NCBI RefSeq assembly: GCF_004028635.1
Contig: NZ_ML138678.1
Location: 806,001-870,000 of the forward strand
Source of the DNA: Streptomyces cyaneus
GTDB taxonomy: Bacteria > Actinomycetota > Actinomycetes > Streptomycetales > Streptomycetaceae
Length of the DNA: 64,000 nucleotides
Direction of reading: 5' to 3'
Below the pieces are notes generated by a model. That model had not been told where the DNA came from. It worked only from the letters and a program-made list of their open reading frames with translations, and did not search any database. Positions 7,931-17,600 of this stretch are shown in pieces. Both the position numbers and the translations under genes were made by a program. Position 1 is the first letter of the stretch; every line of letters begins with the position of its first letter.

Positions 7931-9388
7931 GTGGATCGCACTGCCCAGCTCACAGCCCGTCGCGCCGAGCGTGACATTGCATACGATCCGCCCCCCGTGG
8001 CGGATTCGCTGCACATCAGGGCCGCCCGGGTACTGGAGGCCAACTGGACCGGCACCTCGACGGTCCCCTCGCGCGGCCTGTATCCGCACCAGTGGTCCTG
8101 GGACTCGGCGTTCATCGCGATCGGCCTGCGGCACCTGTCACCGCTGCGGGCGCAGACGGAGCTGGAGACGCTGCTCGACGCCCAGTGGGGTGACGGGCGT
8201 ATCCCGCACATCGTCTTCAACCCCTCCGTACCGCTCGACGCCTACTTCCCGAGCCCCGACTTCTGGCGCTCCTCGACCGCGGGGCGCGCTGCGGGCGCCC
8301 CGCGCACCGTACAGACCTCCGGCATCGTGCAGCCACCGGTGCACGCGCTGGCGGCCTGGCTGGTGCACCGCGCCGACCCGGGGCTGTCCCGGGCGCGCGG
8401 CTTCCTCACCCGGATGTATCCCCGCCTGGCCGCCTGGCACCGCTATCTGCTGCACCGGCGGGACCTGGGCGGGGGCGGCCTCGCGTCCGTCGTACACCCC
8501 TGGGAACAGGGTATGGACAACAGCCCCTGCTGGGACGCCCCGCTCGCCCGCATCAGCCCGGCCCCGGCCCGCTCCTTCCGGCGCGCCGACCTCGACCACG
8601 GGGCGGCCGAGGACCGGCCGACGGATCTGGACTACGGGCGGTATGTGCGGCTGGCGACGGAGTACCGGGACGGCGGGTACGCCGACGGTTGCGGTGACTT
8701 CGCGGTCGAGGACCCGGCGTTCAACGCCCTGCTCATCGCTTCCGAGCACGCGCTGGCCGAGATCGCCCGGGAGCTGGGCGCGACGGGCACGGCCCGGCAC
8801 GCGCGCGCCGAGCGGCTGACGGCGGCGCTGATCGAGCGGATGTGGGACCCGGCGGAGGGGATGTTCTTCTGCCGTGACGTGCGGGGCGCAGGGCTGATCC
8901 CGGAACGCAGCGTCTCCGGCCTCATCCCCCTCCTCCTGCCCACCCTCCCGCCCGACATCGCCGCCACCCTGGTCCGCACGGCACACGGCCCGCACTTCGG
9001 CCTCGGCGACACGACCCGCCTCGCCCCGTCGTACGACCTCCTCGGCGAAGCCTTCGACCCGCACCGCTACTGGCGGGGCCCGGCCTGGTTCAACACGAAC
9101 TGGCTGCTGGAGCGGGGGCTGCGCACACACGGCGAGCGGGAGCGGGCCGACGCCCTGCGCACGGCGGTGCTGGACCTCGCGGCCGGCTCCGACTTCGCCG
9201 AGTACGTCGACCCGTACACCGGCGAGGCCTGCGGTGCCACCGGCTTCGGCTGGACGGCCGCGCTCGCGCTCGACCTGCTGCACGACGAGCCCGCACGGGA
9301 CGAGCCCCCCTGGGACGCACCCGCGCGGGACCCGCACGACACCACGAAATTCGCAGTCAATGAGCTCAAGGGAGGGGACCGGGGATGA
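7931..9388 (+). CDS. GH63-type glycoside hydrolase (trehalase / mannosylglycerate hydrolase-like)
   Basis: A 485-residue (alpha/alpha)6-barrel protein from GTG 7931. The frame stays open far upstream, but that part runs antisense to the ROK gene and is not credible. GLYPHQWSWDSAFIAIGLRH (about 47-66) and the WGDGRIPHIVFN segment are typical of GH63-like enzymes that hydrolyse glucosyl- or mannosylglycerate and related alpha-glycosides. WRGPAWFNTNWLLERGL near the C-terminus is the late catalytic-barrel motif. No signal peptide, so it acts in the cytosol. Its stop overlaps the next gene's start (ATGA, 9385-9388), so the two are translationally coupled. The substrate cannot be fixed from sequence alone. 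Confidence 0.85.
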   Translation: MDRTAQLTARRAERDIAYDPPPVADSLHIRAARVLEANWTGTSTVPSRGLYPHQWSWDSAFIAIGLRHLSPLRAQTELETLLDAQWGDGRIPHIVFNPSVPLDAYFPSPDFWRSSTAGRAAGAPRTVQTSGIVQPPVHALAAWLVHRADPGLSRARGFLTRMYPRLAAWHRYLLHRRDLGGGGLASVVHPWEQGMDNSPCWDAPLARISPAPARSFRRADLDHGAAEDRPTDLDYGRYVRLATEYRDGGYADGCGDFAVEDPAFNALLIASEHALAEIARELGATGTARHARAERLTAALIERMWDPAEGMFFCRDVRGAGLIPERSVSGLIPLLLPTLPPDIAATLVRTAHGPHFGLGDTTRLAPSYDLLGEAFDPHRYWRGPAWFNTNWLLERGLRTHGERERADALRTAVLDLAAGSDFAEYVDPYTGEACGATGFGWTAALALDLLHDEPARDEPPWDAPARDPHDTTKFAVNELKGGDRG

Positions 9389-11322
9389 CGGACCGGCATC
9401 ATCTGCTCGTGTACGGGGGGACGTTCGCCGCCGTGGGCGACGGCGGGGACATCAGCGGCGTGCGGGGCGTCGGCTCCCCGGACGGGTTATTCGTACGCGA
9501 CGCCCGGCACCTGAGCCGCTGGCAGCTCACCGTCGACGGGGCGGTGCCCGAGGCGCTCACCCCGGTGGCCGACGGCGACACCACCCGCTGTGTCCTGGTC
9601 CCACGGGGCGGCCGCAACGAGCCTCCCGCCCACACCCTCTTCCGTGAACAGGCGGTCGGGGACGGCTCGTTCATCGAGTCCCTGCGTGTGACCAGCAACC
9701 GCCCGGTGCCGACGACGATCCGTCTGGCGGTCACCGCGGACGCCGACTTCACCGACCAGTTCGAGCTGCGCTCCGACCACCGCACGTACGCCAAGACCGG
9801 CGCCACCCGCTCGCGCCAAGTCCTCGACCACGGTGTGGAGTTCACGTACCAGCGAGGTGAATGGCGCTCGATCACGACCGTGACGGCCGACCCCGCCCCC
9901 GACGCCGTCGAGGAGACGGGAACCGGGGCCCGCCGCCTGGTCTGGACCCTGGAGCTCGACCCGTACGCCACGGCCGAGCTGACCCTCCGGGTGATGGCAC
10001 GCCCGCACGGCGACAAACGCCCCCTGCGCGTACCCCGCTCCCCTGCCGCCCTGTCCGACCAACTCCTCTCCCTGGAGGGCGAGTTCGTGGAGGGCGTGGC
10101 CTTCCCCACCGGCTGGCCCGAGCTGGCCGCCGCCTGCGCCCGCGGCCTCGCCGACCTGGCCTCGCTCCAGGTCCCGGCCACGGGCCCCGACGGCGAGGAA
10201 CTGCGCGTCCCGGCGGCCGGAGCCCCCTGGTTCCTGACCCTCCTGGGCCGAGACGCCCTCCTCACCTCCCTCTTCGCCCTCCCCTACCGCCCCCAACTGG
10301 CCGCAGCCACCCTCCCCGCGCTGGCCGCGACCCAGGCGACGGAGACCGGCATCGACGCGGTCTCCCAGCCCGGCAAGATCGTGCACGAGGTACGGCACGG
10401 CGAGCTGGCGCACTTCGGGCAGGTGCCGTACGGCCGTTACTACGGCTCGGTGGACGCCACGCCCCTGTTCCTGATCCTGCTGGGCGCATACGTCGAGCAC
10501 ACGGCCGACACGGCCCTGGCCCGCCGCCTCGAACCCCACGCCCGCGCGGCGATCGCCTGGATGCTGGACCACGGCGGCCTCACCTCCCGCGGCTACCTGG
10601 TCTACCGCGCCGACCAGGGCGGCCTCGCCAACCAGAACTGGAAGGACTCCCCCGGCGCCATCTGCTCGGCCGACGGTACCCGCCCCGCCGGGCCGGTGAT
10701 GGCGGCGGGCGCCCAGGGCTACGCGTACGACGCCCTGCGCCGCACGGCATGGCTGTCCCGCACGGTGTGGCGGGACGAGACCTACGCGGCGCTCCTGGAA
10801 CAGGCGGCGGCCGACCTCCGCGACCGCTTCCAACAGGACTTCTGGATGCCGGAGCACTCGTTCCCCGCCCTGGCGCTGGACGGCGAGGGCCGCCAGGTGG
10901 ACGCCCTCGCCTCGGACGCGGGGCATCTGCTCTGGTCCGGCCTGCTGGACAAGGAGTACGGCGAACTGGTGGGCCGTCGCCTCCTCGAACCCGACTTCTT
11001 CTCGGGCTGGGGCGTACGCACCCTGGCCTCCGGCCAACCGGCCTACCACCCCCTCTCCTACCACCGGGGCTCGGTCTGGCCGCACGACAACGCCCTGATC
11101 ACCCTGGGCCTGGCCCGCTACGGCCTGCACGACGAGGCCCGCACGGTGGCCCACGCCCTGGTCGACGCGGCGACGACAACCGGCCACCGCCTGCCGGAGG
11201 TCCTCGCCGGGTACGGCCGCGACACACACACGGAACCGGTGCCGTACCCGCACGCGTGCGTACGCGAATCCCGTTCGGCGGCGGCCCCGTTGGCGCTGCT
11301 GACCGCGGTGGGGGGCGCGTAG
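9385..11322 (+). CDS. Amylo-alpha-1,6-glucosidase / glycogen-debranching-type protein
   Basis: A 645-residue protein. The N-terminal beta domain (about 10-220) opens with LLVYGGTFAAVGDGGDISGV and GLFVRDARHLSRW, typical of the bacterial debrancher N-terminal domain. The C-terminal (alpha/alpha)6 domain has APWFLTLLGRDALLTS, QPGKIVHEVRHGELAHFG, NQNWKDSPGAI and YHRGSVWPHDNALI. It is the second gene of a two-gene operon, sharing ATGA with the GH63-type enzyme. It probably cleaves alpha-1,6 or other alpha-glucosidic bonds in the cytosol on the same substrate class as its partner, under control of the divergent ROK repressor. Confidence 0.9.
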   Translation: MTDRHHLLVYGGTFAAVGDGGDISGVRGVGSPDGLFVRDARHLSRWQLTVDGAVPEALTPVADGDTTRCVLVPRGGRNEPPAHTLFREQAVGDGSFIESLRVTSNRPVPTTIRLAVTADADFTDQFELRSDHRTYAKTGATRSRQVLDHGVEFTYQRGEWRSITTVTADPAPDAVEETGTGARRLVWTLELDPYATAELTLRVMARPHGDKRPLRVPRSPAALSDQLLSLEGEFVEGVAFPTGWPELAAACARGLADLASLQVPATGPDGEELRVPAAGAPWFLTLLGRDALLTSLFALPYRPQLAAATLPALAATQATETGIDAVSQPGKIVHEVRHGELAHFGQVPYGRYYGSVDATPLFLILLGAYVEHTADTALARRLEPHARAAIAWMLDHGGLTSRGYLVYRADQGGLANQNWKDSPGAICSADGTRPAGPVMAAGAQGYAYDALRRTAWLSRTVWRDETYAALLEQAAADLRDRFQQDFWMPEHSFPALALDGEGRQVDALASDAGHLLWSGLLDKEYGELVGRRLLEPDFFSGWGVRTLASGQPAYHPLSYHRGSVWPHDNALITLGLARYGLHDEARTVAHALVDAATTTGHRLPEVLAGYGRDTHTEPVPYPHACVRESRSAAAPLALLTAVGGA

Positions 11323-11508
11323 CGGGGCGGCTGAGGGGAGCTGTGGGGCAGTTGGCCTGGCGTTTGCCGAGCGTTTGCCGAGCGCTGGGGCGGTGGGGCT
11401 GAACACGGGCTGAGGGCCGGCCGTACGGATGGACGGCGGGCCCCCAGCCTCCCCAGCGAGGCCCGCCAACACCACTCCACCAGGGGCCTCGCACGGAAGG
11501 ACCTTCGG

Positions 11509-13287
11509 GTGCCTGTCTTCACACGTCTACGTCAACAGCCCGGCAAGAACGACGACTTGGCCGACGAGACACCCGTGAGCGAGGACTCCACGGAGACACC
11601 GCCCACCACCCGCCCCGCGCTCCTCGCCCGCCTCCGCGCTTGGCGCACCGGACACCCCATCGCCACCCGCAACCTCCGCTGGACCCTCACCGCCCTCGCC
11701 GCCGTCCTCATCTACGTCTGCCTGCAGCTGCCGAACACCCTCGGCAACCTCAAGGCCAGGGAGTTCACCCGCCTCCCCGCGGAGGCCATCATCGGCGCCG
11801 CCGTACTGCTCAGCCTCCCCCGCCGCCCCCGGGTGATCGTCGCGGCGACATCCGGCGCCGCCCTGGGCGCCCTGACCGCCCTGAACGTCCTCGACATGGG
11901 CTACAACGAATTCCTGGGCCGGCACTTCAACATCGTCCTGGACTGGGAACTCCTCGACGACGCCCAGTCGTACCTGAAGGACTCCCTGGGCGGTACGACC
12001 ACCACCCTCCTCACGATCGGCGTCATCCTCCTCGTCCTCGCCCTGATCGCCCTGGTGGCCCTGGCCACCGTCCGCATCGCCAACCTCCTGGCCCGCTACA
12101 AGACACCCGCGTCCAAGGGCGCCCTGATAGCCGGCACCGTCTGGATCACCTGCACGGCGTTCGGCCTCCAGATCGCCGGCGTACCGATCGCCGCGGACCA
12201 CACCGCCGGCGTCATCAAGGTCCACGCACACCGGGCGATGGACACCCTCCGCGACGAGGCGGCCTTCGCGAGGGACGCGAAGTCCGACACGTTCGGCAAC
12301 ACACCACCCGCCCAGCTGGTACCGGATCTGCGCGGCAAGGACGTCCTGTTCACCTTCATCGAGAGCTACGGCCGCAGCGCACTGGAGGACCCGCAGATCG
12401 CCCCAGGCGTCACGAGCACCCTCGACACCAGCACCAGGGCCCTCGCCGAGGCCGGTTACCACGCGAAAAGCGGCTGGCTGACGTCGGCGACGTACGGCGG
12501 CAGCAGCTGGCTGGGCCACTCCACCACCCTCTCCGGCCTGTGGATCGACAACCAGCAGCGCTACCGCACCGTCATGGCCAGCGACCACCTCAGCCTCACC
12601 AAGGCCTTCCAGAAGACCGGCGACTGGGACACGGTCGGCGTCATGCCCGGCGTACAAAAAGCCTGGCCGGAACAGAAGTACTACGGCCTCGACAAGGTCT
12701 ACAACGCCTTCCAACTCGGCTACAAAGGCCCGAAGTTCAGCTGGTCGACCATGCCGGACCAGTACGCCCTCGAAGCCTTCCAGCGCCAGGTCCACAGCAA
12801 AAAGCGCGACAAGCCGCTGATGGCGGAGATCATCCTGACCTCCAGCCACCAGCCCTGGGCACCGATCCCGAAGATGGTCGACTGGGACGCCCTGGGCGAC
12901 GGCTCGCTCTTCAAGCCCATCCAGAAGTCCGGCACGAAGCCGTCGGACATCATCTCCGACTCCACCCGTTCCAAGCAGGAGTACGGCAAGTCGATCTCGT
13001 ACTCCGTCACCAGCCTGACCCAATGGCTGGAGCGCTACGGCACGGACGACACGGTCCTCGTCTTCCTGGGCGACCACCAGCCCATGTCCCGCGTGAGCGG
13101 CACCAAGGCCAGCCGCGACGTGCCGATCTCGATCGTCGCCAAGGACCCGAAGATGCTGGACAAGATCGCCGCGTGGAACTGGACGGACGGCCTCCGGCCT
13201 GCCCCCAAGGCCCCCGTCTGGAAAATGAGCGCATTCCGGGACCGCTTCCTGACGGCATACGGCTCAACACCCAGCCCGTCGAGCTAG
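11509..13287 (+). CDS. Membrane sulfatase / alkaline-phosphatase-superfamily protein
   Basis: A 592-residue protein from GTG 11509, preceded by GGAAGG. About four or five TM helices occupy residues 45-235 (LTALAAVLIYVCLQL, IIGAAVLLSL, LLTIGVILLVLALIALVAL, ALIAGTVWITCTAFGLQIAG). The extracellular sulfatase-like domain starts at about 270: DVLFTFIESYGRSALED, TSATYGGSSWLGHSTTLSGL, SSHQPWAP, and VLVFLGDHQPMSRVSG, whose DHQP holds metal ligands. The arrangement resembles lipoteichoic-acid-synthase-type phosphoglycerol transferases, so it may transfer or hydrolyse phospho- or sulfo-groups on cell-surface polymers. It is monocistronic. Confidence 0.85.
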   Translation: MPVFTRLRQQPGKNDDLADETPVSEDSTETPPTTRPALLARLRAWRTGHPIATRNLRWTLTALAAVLIYVCLQLPNTLGNLKAREFTRLPAEAIIGAAVLLSLPRRPRVIVAATSGAALGALTALNVLDMGYNEFLGRHFNIVLDWELLDDAQSYLKDSLGGTTTTLLTIGVILLVLALIALVALATVRIANLLARYKTPASKGALIAGTVWITCTAFGLQIAGVPIAADHTAGVIKVHAHRAMDTLRDEAAFARDAKSDTFGNTPPAQLVPDLRGKDVLFTFIESYGRSALEDPQIAPGVTSTLDTSTRALAEAGYHAKSGWLTSATYGGSSWLGHSTTLSGLWIDNQQRYRTVMASDHLSLTKAFQKTGDWDTVGVMPGVQKAWPEQKYYGLDKVYNAFQLGYKGPKFSWSTMPDQYALEAFQRQVHSKKRDKPLMAEIILTSSHQPWAPIPKMVDWDALGDGSLFKPIQKSGTKPSDIISDSTRSKQEYGKSISYSVTSLTQWLERYGTDDTVLVFLGDHQPMSRVSGTKASRDVPISIVAKDPKMLDKIAAWNWTDGLRPAPKAPVWKMSAFRDRFLTAYGSTPSPSS

Positions 13288-13307
13288 CCCCCAGCAGGCC
13301 CTCGCCC

Positions 13308-13560
13308 CCGCCGCCCCTACCCTTCCCGTCCCTGGGGGCTACCGCCCCCAGACCCCCGCTTCGGCCCTGAAGGGGCCTCGTCCTCAAACGCCGGACAGGC
13401 TGGATGATGCTGGCCGGCGCTGAGAGGTGAAGCCCCAGAAACTCAGCCCCTCCGGCGTTTGAGGAGCGGGGGTCCAGGGGGCAGAGCCCCCTGGCGGGGT
13501 CGAAGGGGCGGAGCCCCTTCAAGGACGGGAAGGGTAGGGGCGGCGGGGGCGAAAACCCCC
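13308..13560. repeat. Streptomyces intergenic palindromic repeat, copy 1
   Basis: A roughly 250-base element between convergent genes. CCTCAAACGCCGGA (about 13391) and TCCGGCGTTTGAGG (about 13451) form the ends of a large imperfect stem, flanked by GGGGGCTACCGCCCCC-type and GGGGCGGAGCCCC-type hairpins. Nearly the same sequence recurs at 29878-30080, also between convergent genes. It probably acts as a two-way terminator/REP-like element of the kind scattered through Streptomyces genomes. Confidence 0.85.
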
Positions 13561-13574
13561 TGTGGCACCCCCAC

Positions 13575-14723
13575 TCAGCCCCCGGACGTATCCAGCTCCG
13601 CATCCTCACTCACACCCGCACAGTCGTACGGATCCTTCAGCCACCCGTCCGGCAGCACCACCCGGTTGTTGCCGGACGTACGGCCACGCGGCCCGTCCGC
13701 CCCGACGGGCCACGGCTGGTCGAGGTCCAACTCATCGAGGCCGGAACGGAGTTCCTCCAGCGACGACGTGATCGCCAGCCGCTTCCGCATCTCCGAGCCG
13801 ACCGCGAAGCCCTTCAGATACCAGGCGACATGCTTACGGAAGTCGATGACGCCACGCGCCTCGTCCCCGATCCACTCACCGAGCAGCGCGGCATGCCGGA
13901 CCATGACGTCGGCGACTTCACGCAGCGCAGGCCGCGCGATGTCGGCATGCCGCCCCTCGAAAGCAGCCACGAGGTCCGAGAACAGCCACGGCCGCCCCAG
14001 GCACCCCCGCCCGACGACCACCCCGTCGCACCCGGTCTCCCGCACCATCCGCACCGCGTCCTCGGCCGACCAGATGTCACCGTTGCCGAGCACGGGGATC
14101 TCCGGCACATGCTCCTTCAGCCGCGCGATGGCGTCCCAGTCGGCCGTGCCGCCGTAGTGCTGGGCGGCGGTACGGCCGTGCAGCGCGATGGCCGTGACAC
14201 CCTCCTCGACGGCGATCCGACCCGCGTCGAGGTAGGTGATGTGATCGTCGTCGATGCCCTTGCGCATCTTCATCGTGACCGGCAGGTCACCCGCCCCGCT
14301 GACCGCCTCCCGCAGAATCGCGCGCAGCAGATTCCGCTTGAACGGCAGCGCGGACCCCCCACCCTTCCGGGTCACCTTCGGCACCGGACACCCGAAGTTC
14401 AGGTCGATGTGATCGGCCAGCCCCTCCTCCGCGATCATGCGGACGGCCTTGCCGACGGTGGCCGGGTCGACCCCGTACAGCTGGATCGAGCGCGGCTTCT
14501 CGGTCGCGTCGAAGTGGATCAGCTGCATGGTCTTCTCGTTGCGCTCGACCAGCGCCCGCGTTGTGATCATCTCGCTGACGAACAGCCCCTTGCCGCCACT
14601 GAACTCACGGCACAGCGTGCGGAAGGGCGCGTTGGTGATCCCGGCCATCGGGGCCAGGACGACGGGCGGCTGGACGGTGTGCGGGCCGATCTCCAGGGGA
14701 GCGGCGACGGGCGAGGCGGTCAT
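13575..14723 (-). CDS. dusB: tRNA-dihydrouridine synthase B
   Basis: An FMN-dependent enzyme that reduces uridines in the tRNA D-loop. Start taken as ATG 14723 (382 residues), seven bases after GGGGG; ATG 14729 is too close to that site. VVLAPMAGITNAPFR opens the TIM barrel. HIDLNFGCPVPKVTRKGGGS carries the catalytic Cys, TMKMRKGIDDDH and ALHGRTAAQHYGG bind FMN and RNA, and GNGDIWSAEDA with GCDGVVVGRGCLGRPW completes the phosphate site. The C-terminal helical domain is present; the tail after about 340 (DLDQPWPVGADG onwards) is the actinobacterial extension. It is divergent from an MFS pump 70 bases away. Confidence 0.93.
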   Translation of the reverse strand: MTASPVAAPLEIGPHTVQPPVVLAPMAGITNAPFRTLCREFSGGKGLFVSEMITTRALVERNEKTMQLIHFDATEKPRSIQLYGVDPATVGKAVRMIAEEGLADHIDLNFGCPVPKVTRKGGGSALPFKRNLLRAILREAVSGAGDLPVTMKMRKGIDDDHITYLDAGRIAVEEGVTAIALHGRTAAQHYGGTADWDAIARLKEHVPEIPVLGNGDIWSAEDAVRMVRETGCDGVVVGRGCLGRPWLFSDLVAAFEGRHADIARPALREVADVMVRHAALLGEWIGDEARGVIDFRKHVAWYLKGFAVGSEMRKRLAITSSLEELRSGLDELDLDQPWPVGADGPRGRTSGNNRVVLPDGWLKDPYDCAGVSEDAELDTSGG

Positions 14724-14793
14724 GGGCATTCCCCCATTCTCACGTACCGGACGGACGGCGGCGAAATTCATTAGTTAGGCGTACTATTCAAGG

Positions 14794-16239
14794 ATGCCGG
14801 AGCTCAGCCCTCGCCGCCGCCTGCTGGTCCTCGCGATCTGCTGCATGAGCCTGCTGATCGTGAGCCTCGACAACACGGTGCTCAACGTCGCCCTGCCCGC
14901 CCTCCAGCGCGACCTCGACGCGAGCACGTCGGGCCTGCAGTGGACCATCGACGCGTACACCCTCGTCCTCGCCTCGCTGCTGATGCTGGCCGGCTCCACC
15001 GCGGACCGTATCGGCCGCAAGCGCGTCTTCATGGCGGGCCTGGTCGTCTTCACCATCGGCTCGGCCCTGTGCTCCCTCGCACCCAACCTCGACGCCCTGA
15101 TCGCGTTCCGGATGGTGCAGGCGGTGGGCGGCTCGATGCTCAACCCGGTCGCGATGTCGATCATCACCAACACCTTCACGGACCCGCGTGAGCGGGCTCG
15201 GGCGATCGGGGTGTGGGGCGCGGTGGTCGGCATCTCCATGGCGGCGGGGCCGCTGGTCGGCGGGCTGCTGGTGGAGTCGGTCGGCTGGCGGTCGATCTTC
15301 TGGATCAACCTGCCGGTCGGCCTCGCCGCCCTCCTCCTGACCCTCCGCCACGTCCCCGAGTCCCGCGCCGCGAAGCCACGCCGCCCCGACCCCGTAGGTC
15401 AGGTCCTGGTCATCGCCCTGTTCGGCTCGCTGACGTACGCGATCATCGAGGCGCCCACCGCACCGGCCGCCGAGCTCCTCCTCTTCGGCGGCATCGCCCT
15501 GGCCGCCCTCATCGCCCTCCTCGCCTACGAGCCCCGCCGCGCCGAGCCCCTCATCGACCTGCGGTTCTTCCATTCGGCGCCGTTCAGTGGGGCCACAGTG
15601 GTCGCCGTCAGCGCGTTCGCGGCACTCGGCGGCTTCCTCTTCCTGTCGACGCTGTATCTGCAGAACGTACGCGGGCTGGACGCGCTGCACGCCGGACTGT
15701 GGATGCTGCCGATGGCCGCCCTGTGCTTCGTCTGCGCGCCGGTCGCGGGACGGGTGGTCGGCAACCGCGGGCCTCGACTGCCGTTGCTGATCGCGGGGGT
15801 CTCGATGACGGCTTCCGGCACGCTGTTCGCGGCCGTTGAGGCGGAGACCCACAACGTCACCCTGGTCCTCGGTTACGCCCTCTTCGGCCTCGGCTTCGGC
15901 TTCGTCAACGCCCCGATCACCAACACGGCGGTCTCCGGCATGCCCCGCGCCCAGGCCGGCGTCGCCGCCGCCGTCGCCTCCACCAGCCGCCAACTGGGGC
16001 AGACCCTGGGCGTGGCGGTCGTCGGCGCGGTGCTGGCCTCGGGCGTGGGGGCGTCGTCGTACCGGACCGCGTTCGTCGCCGCCGCCCGCCCGGCGTGGTG
16101 GATCGTCGCCGCGTGCGGGTTGGCGGTGCTGGTCGTGGGGCTGGTGACCAGCGGGGCGTGGGCACGACGGACGGCTGAGCGGACGTCCGAGCGGCTGGAG
16201 TCGGCCGAGGTGCGCGACGCGCCGAGAGTCAGCGCGTAG
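14794..16239 (+). CDS. DHA2-type MFS multidrug efflux transporter
   Basis: A 481-residue, about 14-TM drug:proton antiporter. SLDNTVLNVALPALQRDL near the N-terminus (TM1) is the DHA2 motif D1, followed by ADRIGRKRVFMAG (motif A) and the motif C region GISMAAGPLVGGLLVESVGW. The loop with ESRAAKPRRPDPVG and the late NAPITNTAVSGMPRAQAGVA motif fit EmrB/QacA-type exporters. It is divergent from dusB; a local regulator is not adjacent, and the next minus-strand gene is a small conserved protein. The exported compound cannot be predicted. Confidence 0.92.
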   Translation: MPELSPRRRLLVLAICCMSLLIVSLDNTVLNVALPALQRDLDASTSGLQWTIDAYTLVLASLLMLAGSTADRIGRKRVFMAGLVVFTIGSALCSLAPNLDALIAFRMVQAVGGSMLNPVAMSIITNTFTDPRERARAIGVWGAVVGISMAAGPLVGGLLVESVGWRSIFWINLPVGLAALLLTLRHVPESRAAKPRRPDPVGQVLVIALFGSLTYAIIEAPTAPAAELLLFGGIALAALIALLAYEPRRAEPLIDLRFFHSAPFSGATVVAVSAFAALGGFLFLSTLYLQNVRGLDALHAGLWMLPMAALCFVCAPVAGRVVGNRGPRLPLLIAGVSMTASGTLFAAVEAETHNVTLVLGYALFGLGFGFVNAPITNTAVSGMPRAQAGVAAAVASTSRQLGQTLGVAVVGAVLASGVGASSYRTAFVAAARPAWWIVAACGLAVLVVGLVTSGAWARRTAERTSERLESAEVRDAPRVSA

Positions 16240-16305
16240 GGCCTGGTCGGCAATGCCCCAGGTCGCCCTGCCCCAGCCGTCCTCGTCCCTGGTCGCCCTG
16301 GCTCC

Positions 16306-16602
16306 CTAGTCGTCCTCGTCCTCGAAACTCCACCGGAGGTCGACCTGCGCGGCGGGAGCAACGGCACGCACAGTGTCATGAGACGCCTGCTCGATCTTGT
16401 CGGCCCACGCGCCGAAGCGGGTCACGATGATCGGGTACTCGCTCCAGGCGGAGACCTGCCCCGGCCCCTCCACTCCCACCGTCACATCGCTCTCAAGATC
16501 GTGCTTGATGACGAACTCGGTCAGCGCCTGGGCGACACGCGCCGTCTCCTCGCCCGGCTGCAGACCGGAGACGTCGAGACTGAGGCCAACAGATATAGAC
16601 AT
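16306..16602 (-). CDS. Small conserved actinobacterial protein, unknown function
   Basis: A 98-residue acidic, soluble protein starting MSISVGLSLDVSGLQPGEE and ending in the acidic run SFEDEDD. No signal peptide, TM segment or recognisable motif. It reads as one small alpha/beta domain (strands SDVTVGVEGPG and YPIIVTRFG, helix WADKIEQASHDTV). It lies tail-to-tail with the MFS pump and 70 bases downstream of the MmyB-type regulator on the same strand. I do not recognise its function. Confidence 0.65.
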   Translation of the reverse strand: MSISVGLSLDVSGLQPGEETARVAQALTEFVIKHDLESDVTVGVEGPGQVSAWSEYPIIVTRFGAWADKIEQASHDTVRAVAPAAQVDLRWSFEDEDD

Positions 16603-16672
16603 GCGCCCAAGCTATCGCCCGCCACTGACATCCCGGCCACAGTGCATCTCCGGGTCCGTCGGGTCCGTCGGA

Positions 16673-17557
16673 TCAGGCCATCTCCCTCGCCAGCGCGGTT
16701 TCGTGAAGTCGCCTCAGCTTCTCCTTCGACTCCTCGTCCGCCGGGACATACGTCACCATCCGCGGCCCCACCTCCGGGCTCAGCCACAGATCCGTGTGGT
16801 CGACCACGACGCGCCCCACATGCCGGTTGAGGAACTCCTTGCGCTTGCTGCGGTGAGCCACCACCTCATGGCGGTCCCACGCCTCGCAGAACTCGGGGGA
16901 CTCCGCACGCAGGCGCTTGAGGAGCATCTTCCAGGCAGGCTCGGCAAGGTGACCGGCCATGGCGGCGCGGAGGCGGGCGGCCATCAGGCGCTGGGTCTCC
17001 TCCAGGTGCACGATCGACGAACGCCACTCGTCGTGCGTGTACGAAAGGACCATGCAGTTGCGGTCCTCCGGCGGCACCGCGTCCAGGTCGCACAGCAGCA
17101 GCCCGTAGGTGCGGTTGTAGGCGAGGATGTCGTACCGGCTGTTCTGCAAGCAGGCCGGGTACGGCTCCAGTTGCTCCAGGACGGCACGCATCGCGGGCGT
17201 CACCGAAGGGCAGGTCGTCGCCGGTGTCGGATCGACCGCGCCGGCCAGCTGGAAGAGATGGGAACGCTCGCTGGGGTCGAGCATCAGCGTGCGGGCGAGG
17301 GCGTCGAGGACCTGGACGGAGACCTGGATGTCCCTGGCCTGCTCGAGCCACGTGTACCAGGTGACCCCGACCGCGGCGAGCTGGGCGACCTCCTCGCGGC
17401 GCAGGCCCGGTGTGCGGCGTCGGCGGCCGCGGGGCAGGCCGACCTGCTCGGGGGCGATGTGCTCGCGGCGGTGGCGCAGGAAGGCGGCGAGTTCGTGGCG
17501 CCGGATCTCCGACGCGGCTTGGGCGCGCGGCGCTGCGGTGACCGTCTCCTGGGCCAT
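16673..17557 (-). CDS. Helix-turn-helix regulator with MmyB-like ligand-binding domain
   Basis: Start taken as ATG 17557 (294 residues), ten bases after GGAGG; ATG 17566 is only one base from that site. The N-terminal HTH includes LAAFLRHRREHIAPEQVGL and TPGLRREEVAQLAAVGVTWY then TWLEQ, the hallmark of MmyB-type XRE regulators. The C-terminal PAS-like domain (about 105-280) contains PYPACLQNSRYDILAYN and RHVGRVVVDHTDLWL. It is divergent from a DHA2-type efflux pump across 110 bases, the classic pairing of a small-molecule-responsive regulator with its exporter. Fatty-acid-like ligands are proposed for the family. Confidence 0.92.
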   Translation of the reverse strand: MAQETVTAAPRAQAASEIRRHELAAFLRHRREHIAPEQVGLPRGRRRRTPGLRREEVAQLAAVGVTWYTWLEQARDIQVSVQVLDALARTLMLDPSERSHLFQLAGAVDPTPATTCPSVTPAMRAVLEQLEPYPACLQNSRYDILAYNRTYGLLLCDLDAVPPEDRNCMVLSYTHDEWRSSIVHLEETQRLMAARLRAAMAGHLAEPAWKMLLKRLRAESPEFCEAWDRHEVVAHRSKRKEFLNRHVGRVVVDHTDLWLSPEVGPRMVTYVPADEESKEKLRRLHETALAREMA

Positions 17558-17600
17558 GGTCGTCATGCCTCCAGCCTGCCCCCGCCCGGACCCTGTTTCC

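Noticed and set aside
9487..11475. 662-codon minus-strand frame opposite the debrancher
   Set aside because: Gly/Arg-rich antisense shadow typical of Streptomyces codon bias.
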